Source of the DNA: an uncultured Caproiciproducens sp.
GTDB lineage: Bacteria > Bacillota > Clostridia > Oscillospirales > Acutalibacteraceae
Length of the DNA stretch: 64,000 bases
Assembly (NCBI RefSeq): GCF_963664915.1
Contig: NZ_OY761810.1
Span: 2,928,661-2,992,660, forward strand
Reading direction: 5' to 3'
This document shows positions 1-9,225 of this stretch, in pieces; the stretch's first letter is position 1; every line of letters starts with the position of its first letter. Both the position numbers and the translations under genes were made by a program. The notes below the pieces were generated by a model. The model saw only the letters and a program-made list of their open reading frames with translations, did no database searches and was not told the origin of the DNA.

Positions 1-504
1 AGCTTTTTCGTCAATGCTTAATTCTCTTTTGATTACCTTTTCAGCTATGGCAACAGCCAATTTCTTAATGTCTTCTTCGTATTTTCTCAAAATCTCGCAC
101 TTCATGGTTTCAACCGTTTCAAGCATTCCGGAAAGTTCGGCGGCCACCGCCTGATTCTCTTCTTCAGCATTTTTCAGGCCATCTTTGTAGCCGAGCTCGC
201 GGCCATCTTTTTCGCCTTCCAAAAGACCTCTTCTGTAACCGTCCTCACGGCTCTGCACCAGCACCTGCGCGGCTTCCTGATTCATTTGCTGCGTTGATTC
301 CTTCACCTTGTTCATACTGTAATTCTGAGCCGCTTCCATGATTTGCTGCGCTTTCTGAAAAGCCTCGTTTACAATTTTTCTATGCTGATCCTGCGCGCCC
401 TGTGAGGATTCATAGGATGAATCTTGTAAATTCACATTGTTTGAAGGAAAGGCACTTCCGTTTTTAACAGATACATATTCGGAAGCTTTGATAACATTAT
501 GCAA
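1..504 (-). CDS. fliH: Flagellar assembly protein FliH, C-terminus outside the window
   Basis: Negative regulator and stator partner of the FliI ATPase in the flagellar type III export apparatus. The open frame runs off the left edge; 168 codons are visible. It begins at a TTG (504-502) that overlaps the fliG stop by 8 bases, with GGATGAGG just upstream as ribosome site; an in-frame ATG at the end of fliG does not exist, and the ATG at 500 is in another frame that stops after 21 codons. The visible protein is Q/E/K-rich and coiled-coil-like in the middle (AQNYSMNKVKEST, EGEKDGRELGYKDGLKNAEEE), then ILRKYEEDIKKLAVAIAEKV, the usual FliH/YscL pattern. Position directly after fliG in a flgB-flgC-fliE-fliF-fliG order supports it. 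Confidence 0.85.
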   Translation of the reverse strand, partial: MHNVIKASEYVSVKNGSAFPSNNVNLQDSSYESSQGAQDQHRKIVNEAFQKAQQIMEAAQNYSMNKVKESTQQMNQEAAQVLVQSREDGYRRGLLEGEKDGRELGYKDGLKNAEEENQAVAAELSGMLETVETMKCEILRKYEEDIKKLAVAIAEKVIKRELSIDEKA

Positions 505-1504
505 TAACCTCATCCTTTCCGCCCTTGCTGATGACTAACTCACCTTCGCCCTCAAGACGCCGGATGACGCCAACAATACGCTGCTGCGCTTCTTCGACAT
601 CTCTGAGCCTGACATTGTGCGTGAATTCCAGATCGGATTTGATGGTTTCAGTCGTACGATTAGACATATTTTTGAAGATGACATCGGAGACTTCCTGATT
701 GGCTCCTTTGAGTGCGAATACCAGATCTTTGGAATCCACTTCACGCAGAAAGCGCTGTATGGACATATCGTCCAGAACGGTAATGTCTTCAAAGACAAAC
801 ATCCTCTTCTTAATCTCATCGCAAAGCTGCGCGTCCTTCCGTGCCAATTCATCAAAAATATACTTCTCATTGGCACGATCCATATTGTTCATAATGTCTG
901 CGATATAATTTACGCCGCCGAATTCCATGAAATCCAAAGACATAAGAGAGGAGAATTTCTTTTCAAGATTGTTTTCAACAATTTTTATAATTTCAGGAGA
1001 TGTGCGGTCCATTGTGGCAATCCTTTCCACAACTTCAAGTCTTTTGTCTTTTGGCAATTCTGCAATGATCATGGCCGCCTGATCCGCTCTTGCGTAGGAA
1101 AGGATCAGTGCGATGGTCTGAGGATGTTCATTTTGGATCATTGCCATTAAATTTTTATAATCGGTCTTCCTAATGAATTCAAACGCCTTGGTTCTAAGCG
1201 ACTTGGTAACACGTTCCAAAAGGGAAGCCGCCATCTGCGCGCCATATGTCTTTTCAAGTACATTTCTTGCGTATTCCATTCCGCCTTCGGTAATTACCTT
1301 TTGCGTCATGCAAACCTGATAAAAATTCTCAAGGATTTCTTCCACTTGCTCGGAAGTCATGTGGGACATTCTTGCAATTTCGTATGTAAGCTGCTCTACT
1401 TCGTCTTCTTTCAAATACTTATAGATTTTAGAAGCATTTTCAGCTCCCAGTGAGATAATGACAGCGGCAGCCTTTTGCTGCCCATTCATCGGATGATTAG
1501 CCAT
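497..1504 (-). CDS. fliG: Flagellar motor switch protein FliG
   Basis: Rotor component of the C ring on the cytoplasmic face of the MS ring; transmits torque from the MotA/B stator. 335 aa, the normal family length. N-terminal domain begins NGQQKAAAVIISLG; the middle part has EHPQTIALILSYARADQAA (the EHPQ motif typical of FliG), and the C-terminal torque domain has the charged helix IQRFLREVDSKDLVFALKGA with the conserved Lys/Arg/Asp residues. The ATG overlaps the end of fliF by 8 bases, and its stop overlaps fliH, so the three are translationally coupled. Confidence 0.97.
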   Translation of the reverse strand: MANHPMNGQQKAAAVIISLGAENASKIYKYLKEDEVEQLTYEIARMSHMTSEQVEEILENFYQVCMTQKVITEGGMEYARNVLEKTYGAQMAASLLERVTKSLRTKAFEFIRKTDYKNLMAMIQNEHPQTIALILSYARADQAAMIIAELPKDKRLEVVERIATMDRTSPEIIKIVENNLEKKFSSLMSLDFMEFGGVNYIADIMNNMDRANEKYIFDELARKDAQLCDEIKKRMFVFEDITVLDDMSIQRFLREVDSKDLVFALKGANQEVSDVIFKNMSNRTTETIKSDLEFTHNVRLRDVEEAQQRIVGVIRRLEGEGELVISKGGKDEVIA

Positions 1505-3116
1505 CGCCGTCGTCTCCTCTCAGCCAGGATCGAATAAGTTGGGCCGCGATTTCAGGATTTTGTGATGAAAAATCCTGAATTTCCTTCGTCAGGGCCTCTT
1601 CCTTGGACGCCTTTTCAGCACGCGCATTTTCAATTGCCTTCAGATCAATAGACTTTTTATCATCCTGTTCTTTGGGGCCGTTCTGGGTAAGACGGGATTT
1701 AAGCGAAGCTTCCTCCGGATTTTCCAGCCCTTCCAATTCTGCAAGCTGAAGCAATTTCTTCTTTCTGCGCCTGCGTGAAACAATGACCGCTATGGTGATA
1801 ACAATCAGTAGTGTAAGTAATGCGGCTCCGCCAAGCACAAGAATGGTTTTCAACGGAGGCAGTGCAGACGGCGGAGCGATTGTCGGCTGATTAGCATCTG
1901 GAAAAACACTGTTGTAAACGGCTACCTTTTCCGGTTGAATGGCTGATGCATACGCGGCAAGCTTTGCGATATCCTGTTTCTGTGTTGCATCCATCAGTTC
2001 TTTGTTTACAACGATGGAGACGGTCATGTCTTGGACGCTTGCAGCGTCGCTCTGAATTTGTTCTTTCACCTGACTGACGAGATATTTGTAGGTCTCATTG
2101 TCTTTTGTGTAAATTGTGTTACCGCTTACGGTAACGCCCGGATAAGTCGTAGCTTCCGTATTCGAATTGGTTCCCGCAGTCCCGCCGGTCTGTTGCCCGC
2201 CCGTTTCCTGCTCTTTTTGCACATCCGACTCGTTAATGACACCTTTGTTGTCGTCTGTTGACGGCTTATAAGTGATAATTTCCTGTACCTTTTTGTCGAC
2301 ATCCATAATACTCTTGGCAGTAACCTTCACATTGTTTTCACCAAAAACCGGTGTGAGAACTTTAAGAATACTTTTTTCAATATCATTTTCATATTCATTT
2401 TCAATTGTCATCTTAAACTGTGAAATATCAATTTGATTTCCGCCGGTCGCCGCATTCAATTCATTGCCGGTCGCCGTATCAATGACGGCCACATCATCTG
2501 TTTTTAAACTGGGTACGCTTTTTGCAACCAGCTGCTTGATGCCGTTCACCTGAGAAGACTCCAGTGTCTTGCCCGATGCAAGCGTTACTGTTACGGAAGC
2601 GGTAGTCGCCTCAGCGTTTTCATCCCACGCATAGCCGCTGCTGTCAGGAACGCTGATTGTCACATTGGCATTCTTAACGCAGTCCAATGTTTTAATAACA
2701 GACTCCAACCGTTGATTCAGCTGGTATTTTTCTATCGTCTTTTTTTCAAAGTCCGTTGACATAATATCAACATTGTTGGTAAAGAAATCATAATTCGGTG
2801 CTGTTTTCGGATGGCCTTCATTGGCAAGCTCCATCCTTAACGCATTCTCCTTATCCTTTGGCACGGAAATCGTTCCGTTGTCTTCTTTGTAGTTTATATT
2901 CCGGTCCTTAAGTTCATTCATGACCTCAACTGCTTCTTCGTGATCCATACCGGGGTAAAGCACTACAAACGGCTGTATGTTAAGCAGTATGCCGGCAATA
3001 ACAGAAACCAGTATAATTCCGCCCAACACACTCATGATAATTATTTTTTTCTTTTTTGTCAGATTGCCCCAAAAATTCTTAATCGGGTCAATATATTTTT
3101 TAATCTGTATGTTCAT
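1497..3116 (-). CDS. fliF: Flagellar M-ring protein FliF
   Basis: Forms the MS ring, the membrane base of the flagellum on which FliG and the export gate assemble. 539 aa. First membrane segment near residues 27-47 (IIIMSVLGGIILVSVIAGIL), YscJ/FliF ring-building motifs around residues 70-230 (LVAKSVPSLK, VTVTLASG), a low-complexity periplasmic loop rich in T/G/Q near 305-330, a second membrane segment near residues 425-450 followed by RRRRKKK, and a C-terminal FliG-binding tail ending in SWLRGDDGDG. Overlaps fliG by 8 bases. Confidence 0.96.
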   Translation of the reverse strand: MNIQIKKYIDPIKNFWGNLTKKKKIIIMSVLGGIILVSVIAGILLNIQPFVVLYPGMDHEEAVEVMNELKDRNINYKEDNGTISVPKDKENALRMELANEGHPKTAPNYDFFTNNVDIMSTDFEKKTIEKYQLNQRLESVIKTLDCVKNANVTISVPDSSGYAWDENAEATTASVTVTLASGKTLESSQVNGIKQLVAKSVPSLKTDDVAVIDTATGNELNAATGGNQIDISQFKMTIENEYENDIEKSILKVLTPVFGENNVKVTAKSIMDVDKKVQEIITYKPSTDDNKGVINESDVQKEQETGGQQTGGTAGTNSNTEATTYPGVTVSGNTIYTKDNETYKYLVSQVKEQIQSDAASVQDMTVSIVVNKELMDATQKQDIAKLAAYASAIQPEKVAVYNSVFPDANQPTIAPPSALPPLKTILVLGGAALLTLLIVITIAVIVSRRRRKKKLLQLAELEGLENPEEASLKSRLTQNGPKEQDDKKSIDLKAIENARAEKASKEEALTKEIQDFSSQNPEIAAQLIRSWLRGDDGDG

Positions 3117-3153
3117 TGTTCAACCCGCAGTCACCCTTTCCTAATGCTTTGCT

Positions 3154-3459
3154 TTAAACGCTCATTCGCATAACTTCATTATACGCATCCAGAGCTTTAT
3201 TGCGAAGTTGAACCAGCATCTGAACCGAAAGGGTTGCTTTTGTAGAGGCAATAGCGACATTATGCAAATCATCTGACTGGCCGGTGGTAAGCTTGTAAAG
3301 TTCCTGATTGAGGTCGGAGTTGGTCGTTTGTACATTTTGAACGGCATTCTGGAAATAATCCTGAAAAGGAACACCCGCAGACGTTTTGGAAGAAGAAACT
3401 TTACCCAAACCGTCAAGATCAGTAATAGAACTTATTTTATCGATCGGTGCTATAAACAA
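3154..3459 (-). CDS. fliE: Flagellar hook-basal body protein FliE
   Basis: Links the MS ring to the proximal rod and is required for rod export. 101 aa, family length. The C-terminal half shows the FliE signature: FQDYFQNAVQNVQ, LTTGQSDDLHNVAIASTKATLSVQMLVQLRNKALDAYNEVMRM. Lies between flgC (6-base gap) and fliF as in other Firmicutes. Confidence 0.95.
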   Translation of the reverse strand: MFIAPIDKISSITDLDGLGKVSSSKTSAGVPFQDYFQNAVQNVQTTNSDLNQELYKLTTGQSDDLHNVAIASTKATLSVQMLVQLRNKALDAYNEVMRMSV

Positions 3460-3465
3460 TTTACG

Positions 3466-3915
3466 TTACCTCCCCAATTCTAAAGCTTTTACTGCCATTC
3501 CCTTTACGGCATTAAAAGCAGTTAAATTTGCATCGTATGCTCTCGTGACGGACATCATGTCCAGCGTCTCTTTAATTGGGTCCACGTTCGGCATCATCAC
3601 ATATCCCTGATCATTTGCATCGGGGTTTGTGGGATCATACACGGGAGTAAACTCACTGGTGTCTTCAACAATCTTTGAAACTTTTACCCCTTTTTGCGTA
3701 TTATCCGATTCGTTCTCATTCATCTTTGCATCAAGGATATGGCGGAAGGATGTCTGCTCGACAGGTTCATAAACAACCAATTTTCTGCGATAAGGCCCGC
3801 CACTTTCGGTTTTGGTCGTAGAAGCGTTTGCAATATTTTCAGAAATAACATCCATCCGAAGCCTGCTCGCAGTAAGAGCAGAACCGCTGATGTCCAATGA
3901 ATTCAAAAAAGCCAT
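3466..3915 (-). CDS. flgC: Flagellar basal-body rod protein FlgC
   Basis: Proximal rod subunit exported by the flagellar type III system. 149 aa. N-terminal rod motif SGSALTASRLRMDVISENIANAST and C-terminal MMSVTRAYDANLTAFNAVKGMAVKALELGR are the paired coiled-coil ends shared by axial flagellar proteins. Central YVMMPNVDPIKE is typical for FlgC. Gap of 40 bases to flgB. Confidence 0.96.
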   Translation of the reverse strand: MAFLNSLDISGSALTASRLRMDVISENIANASTTKTESGGPYRRKLVVYEPVEQTSFRHILDAKMNENESDNTQKGVKVSKIVEDTSEFTPVYDPTNPDANDQGYVMMPNVDPIKETLDMMSVTRAYDANLTAFNAVKGMAVKALELGR

Positions 3916-3955
3916 ATAGATTCCTCCTGACAGTTATTCTTCAATTAAACCAGGT

Positions 3956-4342
3956 TTAGGATTTTCCATCCGTTATCGCATATCTTAGACGTGAAAAATA
4001 GTCCGAAAGCTCCCGAAGGGAATAGTTATAATTGATCTGTGTTCTTGCAAGTTCTATATTCTCTTTTTCTACATCAACATTATTTCCGTCTAACCTTAAC
4101 GATTCATCGTCCGATATATTGATTGTCGGGGTTGTGTTCTTAATTTTGTCATTTAATTCACCGCTGTTTTCGCTTCCGTCTGACATGACTTTTTTTAATT
4201 GATCTTCAAAACTGACAGATTTGCTTTTGTACCCCGGCGTTTCAACATTGGATATATTATCGGATATTTCCTGCTGCCTTGCCCATAGGCCATCAAGGTC
4301 TTTGCTTAATAAGTTAGCCGAAACGCTGTTAAACCAATCCAA
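3956..4342 (-). CDS. flgB: Flagellar basal-body rod protein FlgB
   Basis: Proximal rod subunit, first gene of the minus-strand basal-body operon. I place the start at TTG 4342 because AGAAGG stands 6 bases upstream and the protein then begins MDWFNSVSANLL, the FlgB pattern; an in-frame ATG (4360) and GTG (4372) would add 6-10 residues without family similarity. 128 aa; rod motif LWARQQEISDNISNVETPGYKS near the N-terminus and an axial C-terminal helix (IELARTQINYNYSLRELSDYF). Confidence 0.9.
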   Translation of the reverse strand: MDWFNSVSANLLSKDLDGLWARQQEISDNISNVETPGYKSKSVSFEDQLKKVMSDGSENSGELNDKIKNTTPTINISDDESLRLDGNNVDVEKENIELARTQINYNYSLRELSDYFSRLRYAITDGKS

Positions 4343-4509
4343 AACAATACCTTCTTTCATAAATATAGTCACGAAATTCTCATATAATCAGTGTATTAAT
4401 TTTGACTATATGGATTTTGTGACCAAACTAATATAATGATTATTGTTTTATAAATAAATAATTTATCTAATTATATATGCAAATAATGGCAAAAGTCAAC
4501 TAAAAATCG

Positions 4510-4535
4510 ATATATTCGAAATATTTCGGATATAT
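4510..4535. promoter_or_regulatory. 26-bp near-perfect palindrome between the divergent flagellar operons
   Basis: The left arm ATATATTCGAAAT is mirrored by the right arm, 24 of 26 positions pairing (12 of 13 per arm). It has no T-tract and is too AT-rich to be a terminator, so it looks like an operator for a dimeric regulator acting on flgB and/or flgM. Which regulator binds is unknown. Confidence 0.5.
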
Positions 4536-4601
4536 TTGTCATTAACCAATAATGTAATTCTTATATAGCAAAAGTTATTTGTAAATTAACCGGATTCTAT
4601 C

Positions 4602-4628
4602 TAAATATTTTAAAAAATATGCCGATAA
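4602..4628 (+). promoter_or_regulatory. SigD (sigma-28) promoter of flgM operon
   Basis: TAAA at 4602-4605, exactly 15 bases, then GCCGATAA at 4621-4628: a full match to the motility sigma factor consensus. The ribosome site AGAGGTGAG follows at 4636-4644. Puts the anti-sigma factor gene flgM under its own target sigma, the classic feedback loop. Confidence 0.85.
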
Positions 4629-4649
4629 TTTCAACAGAGGTGAGTATTG

Positions 4650-4994
4650 ATGATTATTAAAAATCTTGATTGTAATTTCAATTATATAAACAATCCATAT
4701 TCCGGCAAAAAACCTGATAAAACCAATGCCGCTAGCGCAAATACGGAGTCTGCTTTTTCCAATAGCCTAAACAGGGCATCAAGTGCTTCCAAAGTAGACA
4801 CATTTGAATTATCGCAGCATACTGCAGACAGTGCCCAGACTATTACAGAAACTAAGGACAAAATCCTTTCAGATTTAAACAAAGATAAAGACGAACAATA
4901 CATTAGCCGCATTAAGGAACAGTTAAATAACAAACAATATGCTGTAAATCCTATTGAAATCGCTAAAATAATGCTTACTGACAGCAATAAATAA
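4650..4994 (+). CDS. flgM: Anti-sigma-28 factor FlgM
   Basis: Binds and inhibits SigD until the hook-basal body is complete. 114 aa from ATG 4650 (a TTG directly before it is too close to the ribosome site). The C-terminal half carries the FlgM signature: KILSDLNKDKDEQYISRIKE, NNKQYAVNPIEIAKIML. N-terminal half is Ser/Asn-rich and probably unstructured. First gene of the rightward operon, followed by flgN. Confidence 0.9.
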   Translation: MIIKNLDCNFNYINNPYSGKKPDKTNAASANTESAFSNSLNRASSASKVDTFELSQHTADSAQTITETKDKILSDLNKDKDEQYISRIKEQLNNKQYAVNPIEIAKIMLTDSNK

Positions 4995-5033
4995 ACAAGA
5001 AAACGAACTGAAAGTAACAAAGGATAGGTGTTT

Positions 5034-5516
5034 ATGATGGATAAAGATTTGGCTGATAAACTGTTGAAGTTTCTCCGCGGTTACCTTATTTTTTACAAAG
5101 AGTTCCTACAGCTTGAATCCGAAAAATACAGCGATTTAACAAGCAATAACATCAGTTCGATGGATGAGCGTGTGAAAACTGAGGAAGCTTTCATGCTGAA
5201 ATCCAGAGGGCTTGAATTGGAACGTGACAGACTGGTTGCTTTGACCGGCAGCCCGAACGCGACCTTTCGGCAGCTGCTTCCGATGTTCATCCCCTCCCTG
5301 CAGCCGGAAGCGAAAGAAATCTTTGACGAGCTGTCACGGGTTATGCTGGATTTGAAGGAAATGAATATGCGCTGCAACCATCTGACGGAACTCAAGCTTC
5401 ATCGGGTTAAAATAGATTTAAATAAGTTGAAAAACAATCCGGAGCTTCAAACGATTTATAATGCCAAGATTCATGAGGGAACTATGCCCCCATGTGTTCT
5501 ATCCAAGAAGGTTTAA
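5034..5516 (+). CDS. flgN: FlgN-like flagellar export chaperone
   Basis: Predicted cytoplasmic chaperone for the hook-filament junction proteins FlgK and FlgL, the next two genes. 160 aa if started at ATG 5034 (AAAGGA 10 bases upstream; GTG 5028 and ATG 5037 are alternatives). Mostly helical with the FlgN-like core EEAFMLKSRGLELERDRLVALTG and LKEMNMRCNHLTELKL. Similarity is moderate, as usual for this fast-evolving family; the call rests largely on position between flgM and flgK. Confidence 0.8.
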   Translation: MMDKDLADKLLKFLRGYLIFYKEFLQLESEKYSDLTSNNISSMDERVKTEEAFMLKSRGLELERDRLVALTGSPNATFRQLLPMFIPSLQPEAKEIFDELSRVMLDLKEMNMRCNHLTELKLHRVKIDLNKLKNNPELQTIYNAKIHEGTMPPCVLSKKV

Positions 5517-5528
5517 GGAGGTACTCAC

Positions 5529-7139
5529 ATGTCGTCAACTTTTTCCGGGTTCTATGTTGCGAAGAGCGGGATACAGGCCGCCCGAGCCAATTTGCAGGTA
5601 ACCGGCCAGAATATGACAAATGTTAACACCCCAGGCTATACAAGACAGCGCGTGGACTCCTATGCGGTTGCATCAACCAACAATGGAATGCGCTACGCAT
5701 CCACTTCAATCGGCATCGGCCAAGGTGTGAACTGCACCGGAGTAAACCAGATCAGAGATCCTTATCTGGATATCCGGTACCGCACGGAGCACGCCAAAAC
5801 CGGCAAAACCGGCACTCAGCTGGATACTCTTGAAGACATTGACAGTATTTTTGACGAAACAACAAAAGACGGTATCAGCGCCCAATTTGCGGATCTGGTC
5901 AAACAGATGAAAACCCTTGGCGCCGCCCCGTCCTATACTCTTGAGGGTATTGTAAAGAATTCCGCCCAACTGCTTACAAAAGCGTTAAATAAGGCTTCGG
6001 CTAAATTAGATGAAATACGGACGCTACAAACCAAATCGCTTAAAAACGACGAAATTACAAATGTCAATAGTCTTCTAAAAAATATCGCGCATCTGAATGA
6101 GGAGATCAAGAGTTCTGATATCTCCGGAACCTCCGCTTTGGAATTAATGGATCAACGCAATACAAAGATTGACGAACTTTCGAAATACGCGAATATCAAT
6201 GTTTCCTCAAAACAAGTGGATATCGGCTCCGGAAAATCTGTTTCGGAACTCCATATTGACCTGGTTTCCGGCGATAAATCATTTAGTCTGGTTTCAGACA
6301 ATAAATTTAGTTCGTTTGATATGACAACGGACGCCGATACCGGTTACGTTACCATGGCGCTGAAGGATACCGACGGAAACGCTGTTCAGGCAAAAGATTC
6401 CGATGGAAATGTGATGAAGGACGGGGACGACAAACCGTATACGATGGCAAACGCGGATTTGACGGAAGGCACTTTCAGCGGATACCTTACCATGTTAAAT
6501 GAAAAAGGGGAATTTGACTCTGCCGACGGAACCGAACGCGGAATCGGTTATTATGAAAATGTTTTAGACAAACTTGCGGTCAGCTTTGCGAATACGATGA
6601 ACACGGCGAACAGCACGAATCCACCCGCCAATGACAATAAACCCCTGTTTTCTACAACGGACGGCAAGGCGATGGCGGCCGGAAATATCTGTCTTTCAGA
6701 AGAGTGGAATACTTCGACCAGTTCCTACATGACAAATACGAAGCAGACCCCATCTTCCAACGTTGATACTACCACGCTGGGCGACAATATTTTATATATG
6801 GTTGATCAACTGGCGAAGGATACGACCTATAGGACAAGCAGTGACAATGCAAGCGGAAAAACTCTTTTCACTACTTCTATTGAAGCCTATGTTTCTGATC
6901 TTTCCGTATCTGTTCTTGGCCTTCAGGAAAACTATATTACCCAGAACGACACATCTTACAATTCAACTCTCAGCGAAATTGACAAGCAAAGATCCGAAAT
7001 TTCCTCCGTGGATGTCAACGAAGAAGGGATCAACCTAATTATGTACAATCAGTCGCTGACCGCTTCTTCCCGATTTATGACCACACTGGATGAAGCTTTG
7101 GATACCATCATTAATAAAATGGGCATAGTGGGCAGATAA
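5529..7139 (+). CDS. flgK: Flagellar hook-associated protein 1, FlgK
   Basis: Junction protein between hook and filament. 536 aa. N-terminal axial motif SGIQAARANLQVTGQNMTNV followed by NTPGYTRQR (residues ~14-40), and the C-terminal DVNEEGINLIMYNQSLTASSRFMTTLDEALDTIINKMG helix. The ribosome site AAGGAGG at the end of flgN lies 8 bases upstream of the ATG. Confidence 0.96.
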   Translation: MSSTFSGFYVAKSGIQAARANLQVTGQNMTNVNTPGYTRQRVDSYAVASTNNGMRYASTSIGIGQGVNCTGVNQIRDPYLDIRYRTEHAKTGKTGTQLDTLEDIDSIFDETTKDGISAQFADLVKQMKTLGAAPSYTLEGIVKNSAQLLTKALNKASAKLDEIRTLQTKSLKNDEITNVNSLLKNIAHLNEEIKSSDISGTSALELMDQRNTKIDELSKYANINVSSKQVDIGSGKSVSELHIDLVSGDKSFSLVSDNKFSSFDMTTDADTGYVTMALKDTDGNAVQAKDSDGNVMKDGDDKPYTMANADLTEGTFSGYLTMLNEKGEFDSADGTERGIGYYENVLDKLAVSFANTMNTANSTNPPANDNKPLFSTTDGKAMAAGNICLSEEWNTSTSSYMTNTKQTPSSNVDTTTLGDNILYMVDQLAKDTTYRTSSDNASGKTLFTTSIEAYVSDLSVSVLGLQENYITQNDTSYNSTLSEIDKQRSEISSVDVNEEGINLIMYNQSLTASSRFMTTLDEALDTIINKMGIVGR

Positions 7140-7173
7140 CAATTTTGGGTGCTAGAAGGAGGATTTTTACGGT

Positions 7174-8541
7174 ATGAGAATTACAATGGGCATGGTTATG
7201 AGCCAATACAAGAATAATTTAAATAATTCATTAAACTTACTCAATGAAGCGAATCAGCGGGAACTTACTCTGCGGAAATTTAACAAAGCGTCTGAGGATC
7301 CGTTTTCCGCTTCCAAAGCTTACCAGCTCAGACGAGAATATTTGAAAAATGAAAGCTACCAGAGCGATCTTTCCGACGCTTCCGATCAGATATTTCTCGC
7401 ACACACCACAATACAGAGTATTAACAAGACTCTCACAGAAGCAGGCTCTGGCGACTGTATTCAGGCAATTTCCGACACGACTTCGGACACCGGCCGAAGC
7501 GCGATTGCAGAGAAGCTCCGCGGGCTTCAGCAGACCATTTTAGCGGAGGCAAACACCCAATTTGGCAGTAAGTACATTTTCGGCGGTTCCAATACTAGCA
7601 GTGTTCCTTTTACCGTCGGCTCAAAAGGAAATTTGCTGTACCGCGGTATTGATGTGGATACCGGAGAAATAGAAGCCGGCTCAACATTGAGTTATAACGG
7701 GGCCCAAATCACGCTTGGCGACAAACAGTTCGACGGCTTTAAGATTCAGGTGACAACCGCTGACGGTGCGACTCCGTCAGTTTCCGCAGATACCTCTTCA
7801 AAAACGTTGACCGTCAATCTGCCGACTGGGGCAAAAAACAGTGATGTGCTGGCGGCATTGAAAGCCTCCCCAAGCTTAACTGCTTCTAATGATTCCTCCG
7901 TTACCTTTGACCTTTCAAAGGCCGCCATGTCGGGTGACATGAACAGTCCGGTAAGCACCGCTCCTCAGACAGATACCGCAATCAGCAACATCGGCGCAAC
8001 GGACGCAGACAGAAAGCTTGCTTTCCAAAAGCTCATGGGCGAACAGACGTATGTTGATATCGGAATGGGACTAAGCTTCGACAGTACCGGTAAAATTAAT
8101 GACCAAAGTGTTTTTAATTCGTCAATACCCGGTATTTCATTTTTAGGCTGCAACACAACAGACGGCACTCAAACCGGGGTTTCCAACAACCTTTACAACC
8201 TATTGGGACAGATTGCGGACAAACTGGACGGCGGAAGCAATTCGACCGGGTTTACCTATTCCTATGATGCAGTGAAGCCTTATCTTGACAATTTTACGGC
8301 GCAGCAAGACGTATTGCTTAATAAAATGACGGAAGTGGACGCAAAATACAGTTTTCTTACCACTACAAAAACCAACCTGACATCGATAGGCGATAAAGTT
8401 AATGAGAAAATTGACAGTACCGAATTTGTTGAATTTGAAGACGCGGTCACGGAACAATTGTATCAGCAATATGCTTACAACGCGGCTTTAAAGGTGGGCG
8501 CCCAAATTTTACAGCCGACATTCCTTGATTTTATGACTTAA
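7174..8541 (+). CDS. flgL: Flagellar hook-associated protein 3, FlgL
   Basis: Second hook-filament junction protein. 455 aa, longer than the about 300 aa of B. subtilis because of an inserted variable domain (about residues 150-290, rich in T/S/G). N-terminus MRITMGMVMSQYKNNLNN and motif FNKASEDPFSASKAYQLRREY are typical; C-terminal helix EQLYQQYAYNAALKVGAQILQPTFLDFM. Preceded by AGAAGGAGG. Confidence 0.94.
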   Translation: MRITMGMVMSQYKNNLNNSLNLLNEANQRELTLRKFNKASEDPFSASKAYQLRREYLKNESYQSDLSDASDQIFLAHTTIQSINKTLTEAGSGDCIQAISDTTSDTGRSAIAEKLRGLQQTILAEANTQFGSKYIFGGSNTSSVPFTVGSKGNLLYRGIDVDTGEIEAGSTLSYNGAQITLGDKQFDGFKIQVTTADGATPSVSADTSSKTLTVNLPTGAKNSDVLAALKASPSLTASNDSSVTFDLSKAAMSGDMNSPVSTAPQTDTAISNIGATDADRKLAFQKLMGEQTYVDIGMGLSFDSTGKINDQSVFNSSIPGISFLGCNTTDGTQTGVSNNLYNLLGQIADKLDGGSNSTGFTYSYDAVKPYLDNFTAQQDVLLNKMTEVDAKYSFLTTTKTNLTSIGDKVNEKIDSTEFVEFEDAVTEQLYQQYAYNAALKVGAQILQPTFLDFMT

Positions 8542-8573
8542 TAGTTTAATCATTGCAGGTGAGGTGAGTTAAA

Positions 8574-9185
8574 ATGGAGCAGTTATTGGAAATAAAAAAT
8601 GTTCCAATTTCATTTGAGTTAAAGATTCACAACGCAAAGCTGGAAGTATCGGATACCTCCACCAACCAAGGGATTGTAGACTTCACCGACTTAACCCCCT
8701 ATGAGTCAAAGCTGTATATTGATACGCGCGAATTCAGAAATAAATCAAGGTCTGCATCAAGAATACATACGAAGTATGACAAACAGAATACCTATGAAAA
8801 TGAAATTTTTACATCCATGACTGATACAGCCGATCTTGCAAAGAAGGGAAATGTGCTTATGAATACAAAAAGTGATACAAGCACACTGAGTGCCCTTGCT
8901 ATTCAGCATGTTCAGCCCACAATAGAAAGCACAATCGGTATTCCTTCTTATCCTAACGATTTTGACTGGGACACGCAACAGCTTTCTGTCCAGTACGAAA
9001 CGGACAAGCAGAATTACGACTGGCTGACAAAAAACAAGCCAAAACTAAAGTTCACCCCCGCAAGCGTTGAATTTGTGGTAAGAGAGTATGCCCATGTGGA
9101 GTTTAAGTATCTGGGCAAACCGCAGTATGTTCCGCCATCCGCAAGCCCGGACTATCAGCCGCCGCAGCTTGATGTGACCGCATAA
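8574..9185 (+). CDS. YviE-like (DUF6470) flagellar-cluster protein
   Basis: 203 aa protein of unknown function. In B. subtilis the gene between flgL and fliW is yviE; this frame sits in exactly that place and has similar features: an N-terminal PISFELKIHNAKLEVSDT start and a C-terminal FVVREYAHVEFKYLGKPQYVPP pattern. No signal peptide or membrane segment. Probably soluble or exported with the axial proteins; role not assigned. Confidence 0.75.
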   Translation: MEQLLEIKNVPISFELKIHNAKLEVSDTSTNQGIVDFTDLTPYESKLYIDTREFRNKSRSASRIHTKYDKQNTYENEIFTSMTDTADLAKKGNVLMNTKSDTSTLSALAIQHVQPTIESTIGIPSYPNDFDWDTQQLSVQYETDKQNYDWLTKNKPKLKFTPASVEFVVREYAHVEFKYLGKPQYVPPSASPDYQPPQLDVTA

Positions 9186-9196
9186 AGAAAATTTAT

Positions 9197-9225
9197 ACAG
9201 CCGCCTTCGGGGGGCTGTTTTTTCT
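9197..9225 (+). terminator. Rho-independent terminator after yviE-like gene
   Basis: ACAGCCgCC and GGGGGCTGT form a GC-rich stem with a short loop (about 9203-9212), followed by TTTTTT. It separates the flgM-yviE transcript from fliW-csrA, or allows partial read-through. Confidence 0.8.

Larger units (their letters stand above)
4343..4649. other. Divergent flagellar intergenic region
   Basis: AT-rich gap of about 300 bases between flgB (leftward) and flgM (rightward). It holds the SigD promoter of flgM and a 26-bp near-palindrome, both listed separately. I could not fix a convincing SigA promoter for the flgB operon; a weak TTGGTC near 4420 on the minus strand has no good -10 at the right distance. 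Confidence 0.6.

Noticed and set aside
4380-4450. SigA promoter for the flgB operon
   Set aside because: TTGGTC at about 4420 has no good -10 at 16-18 bases.
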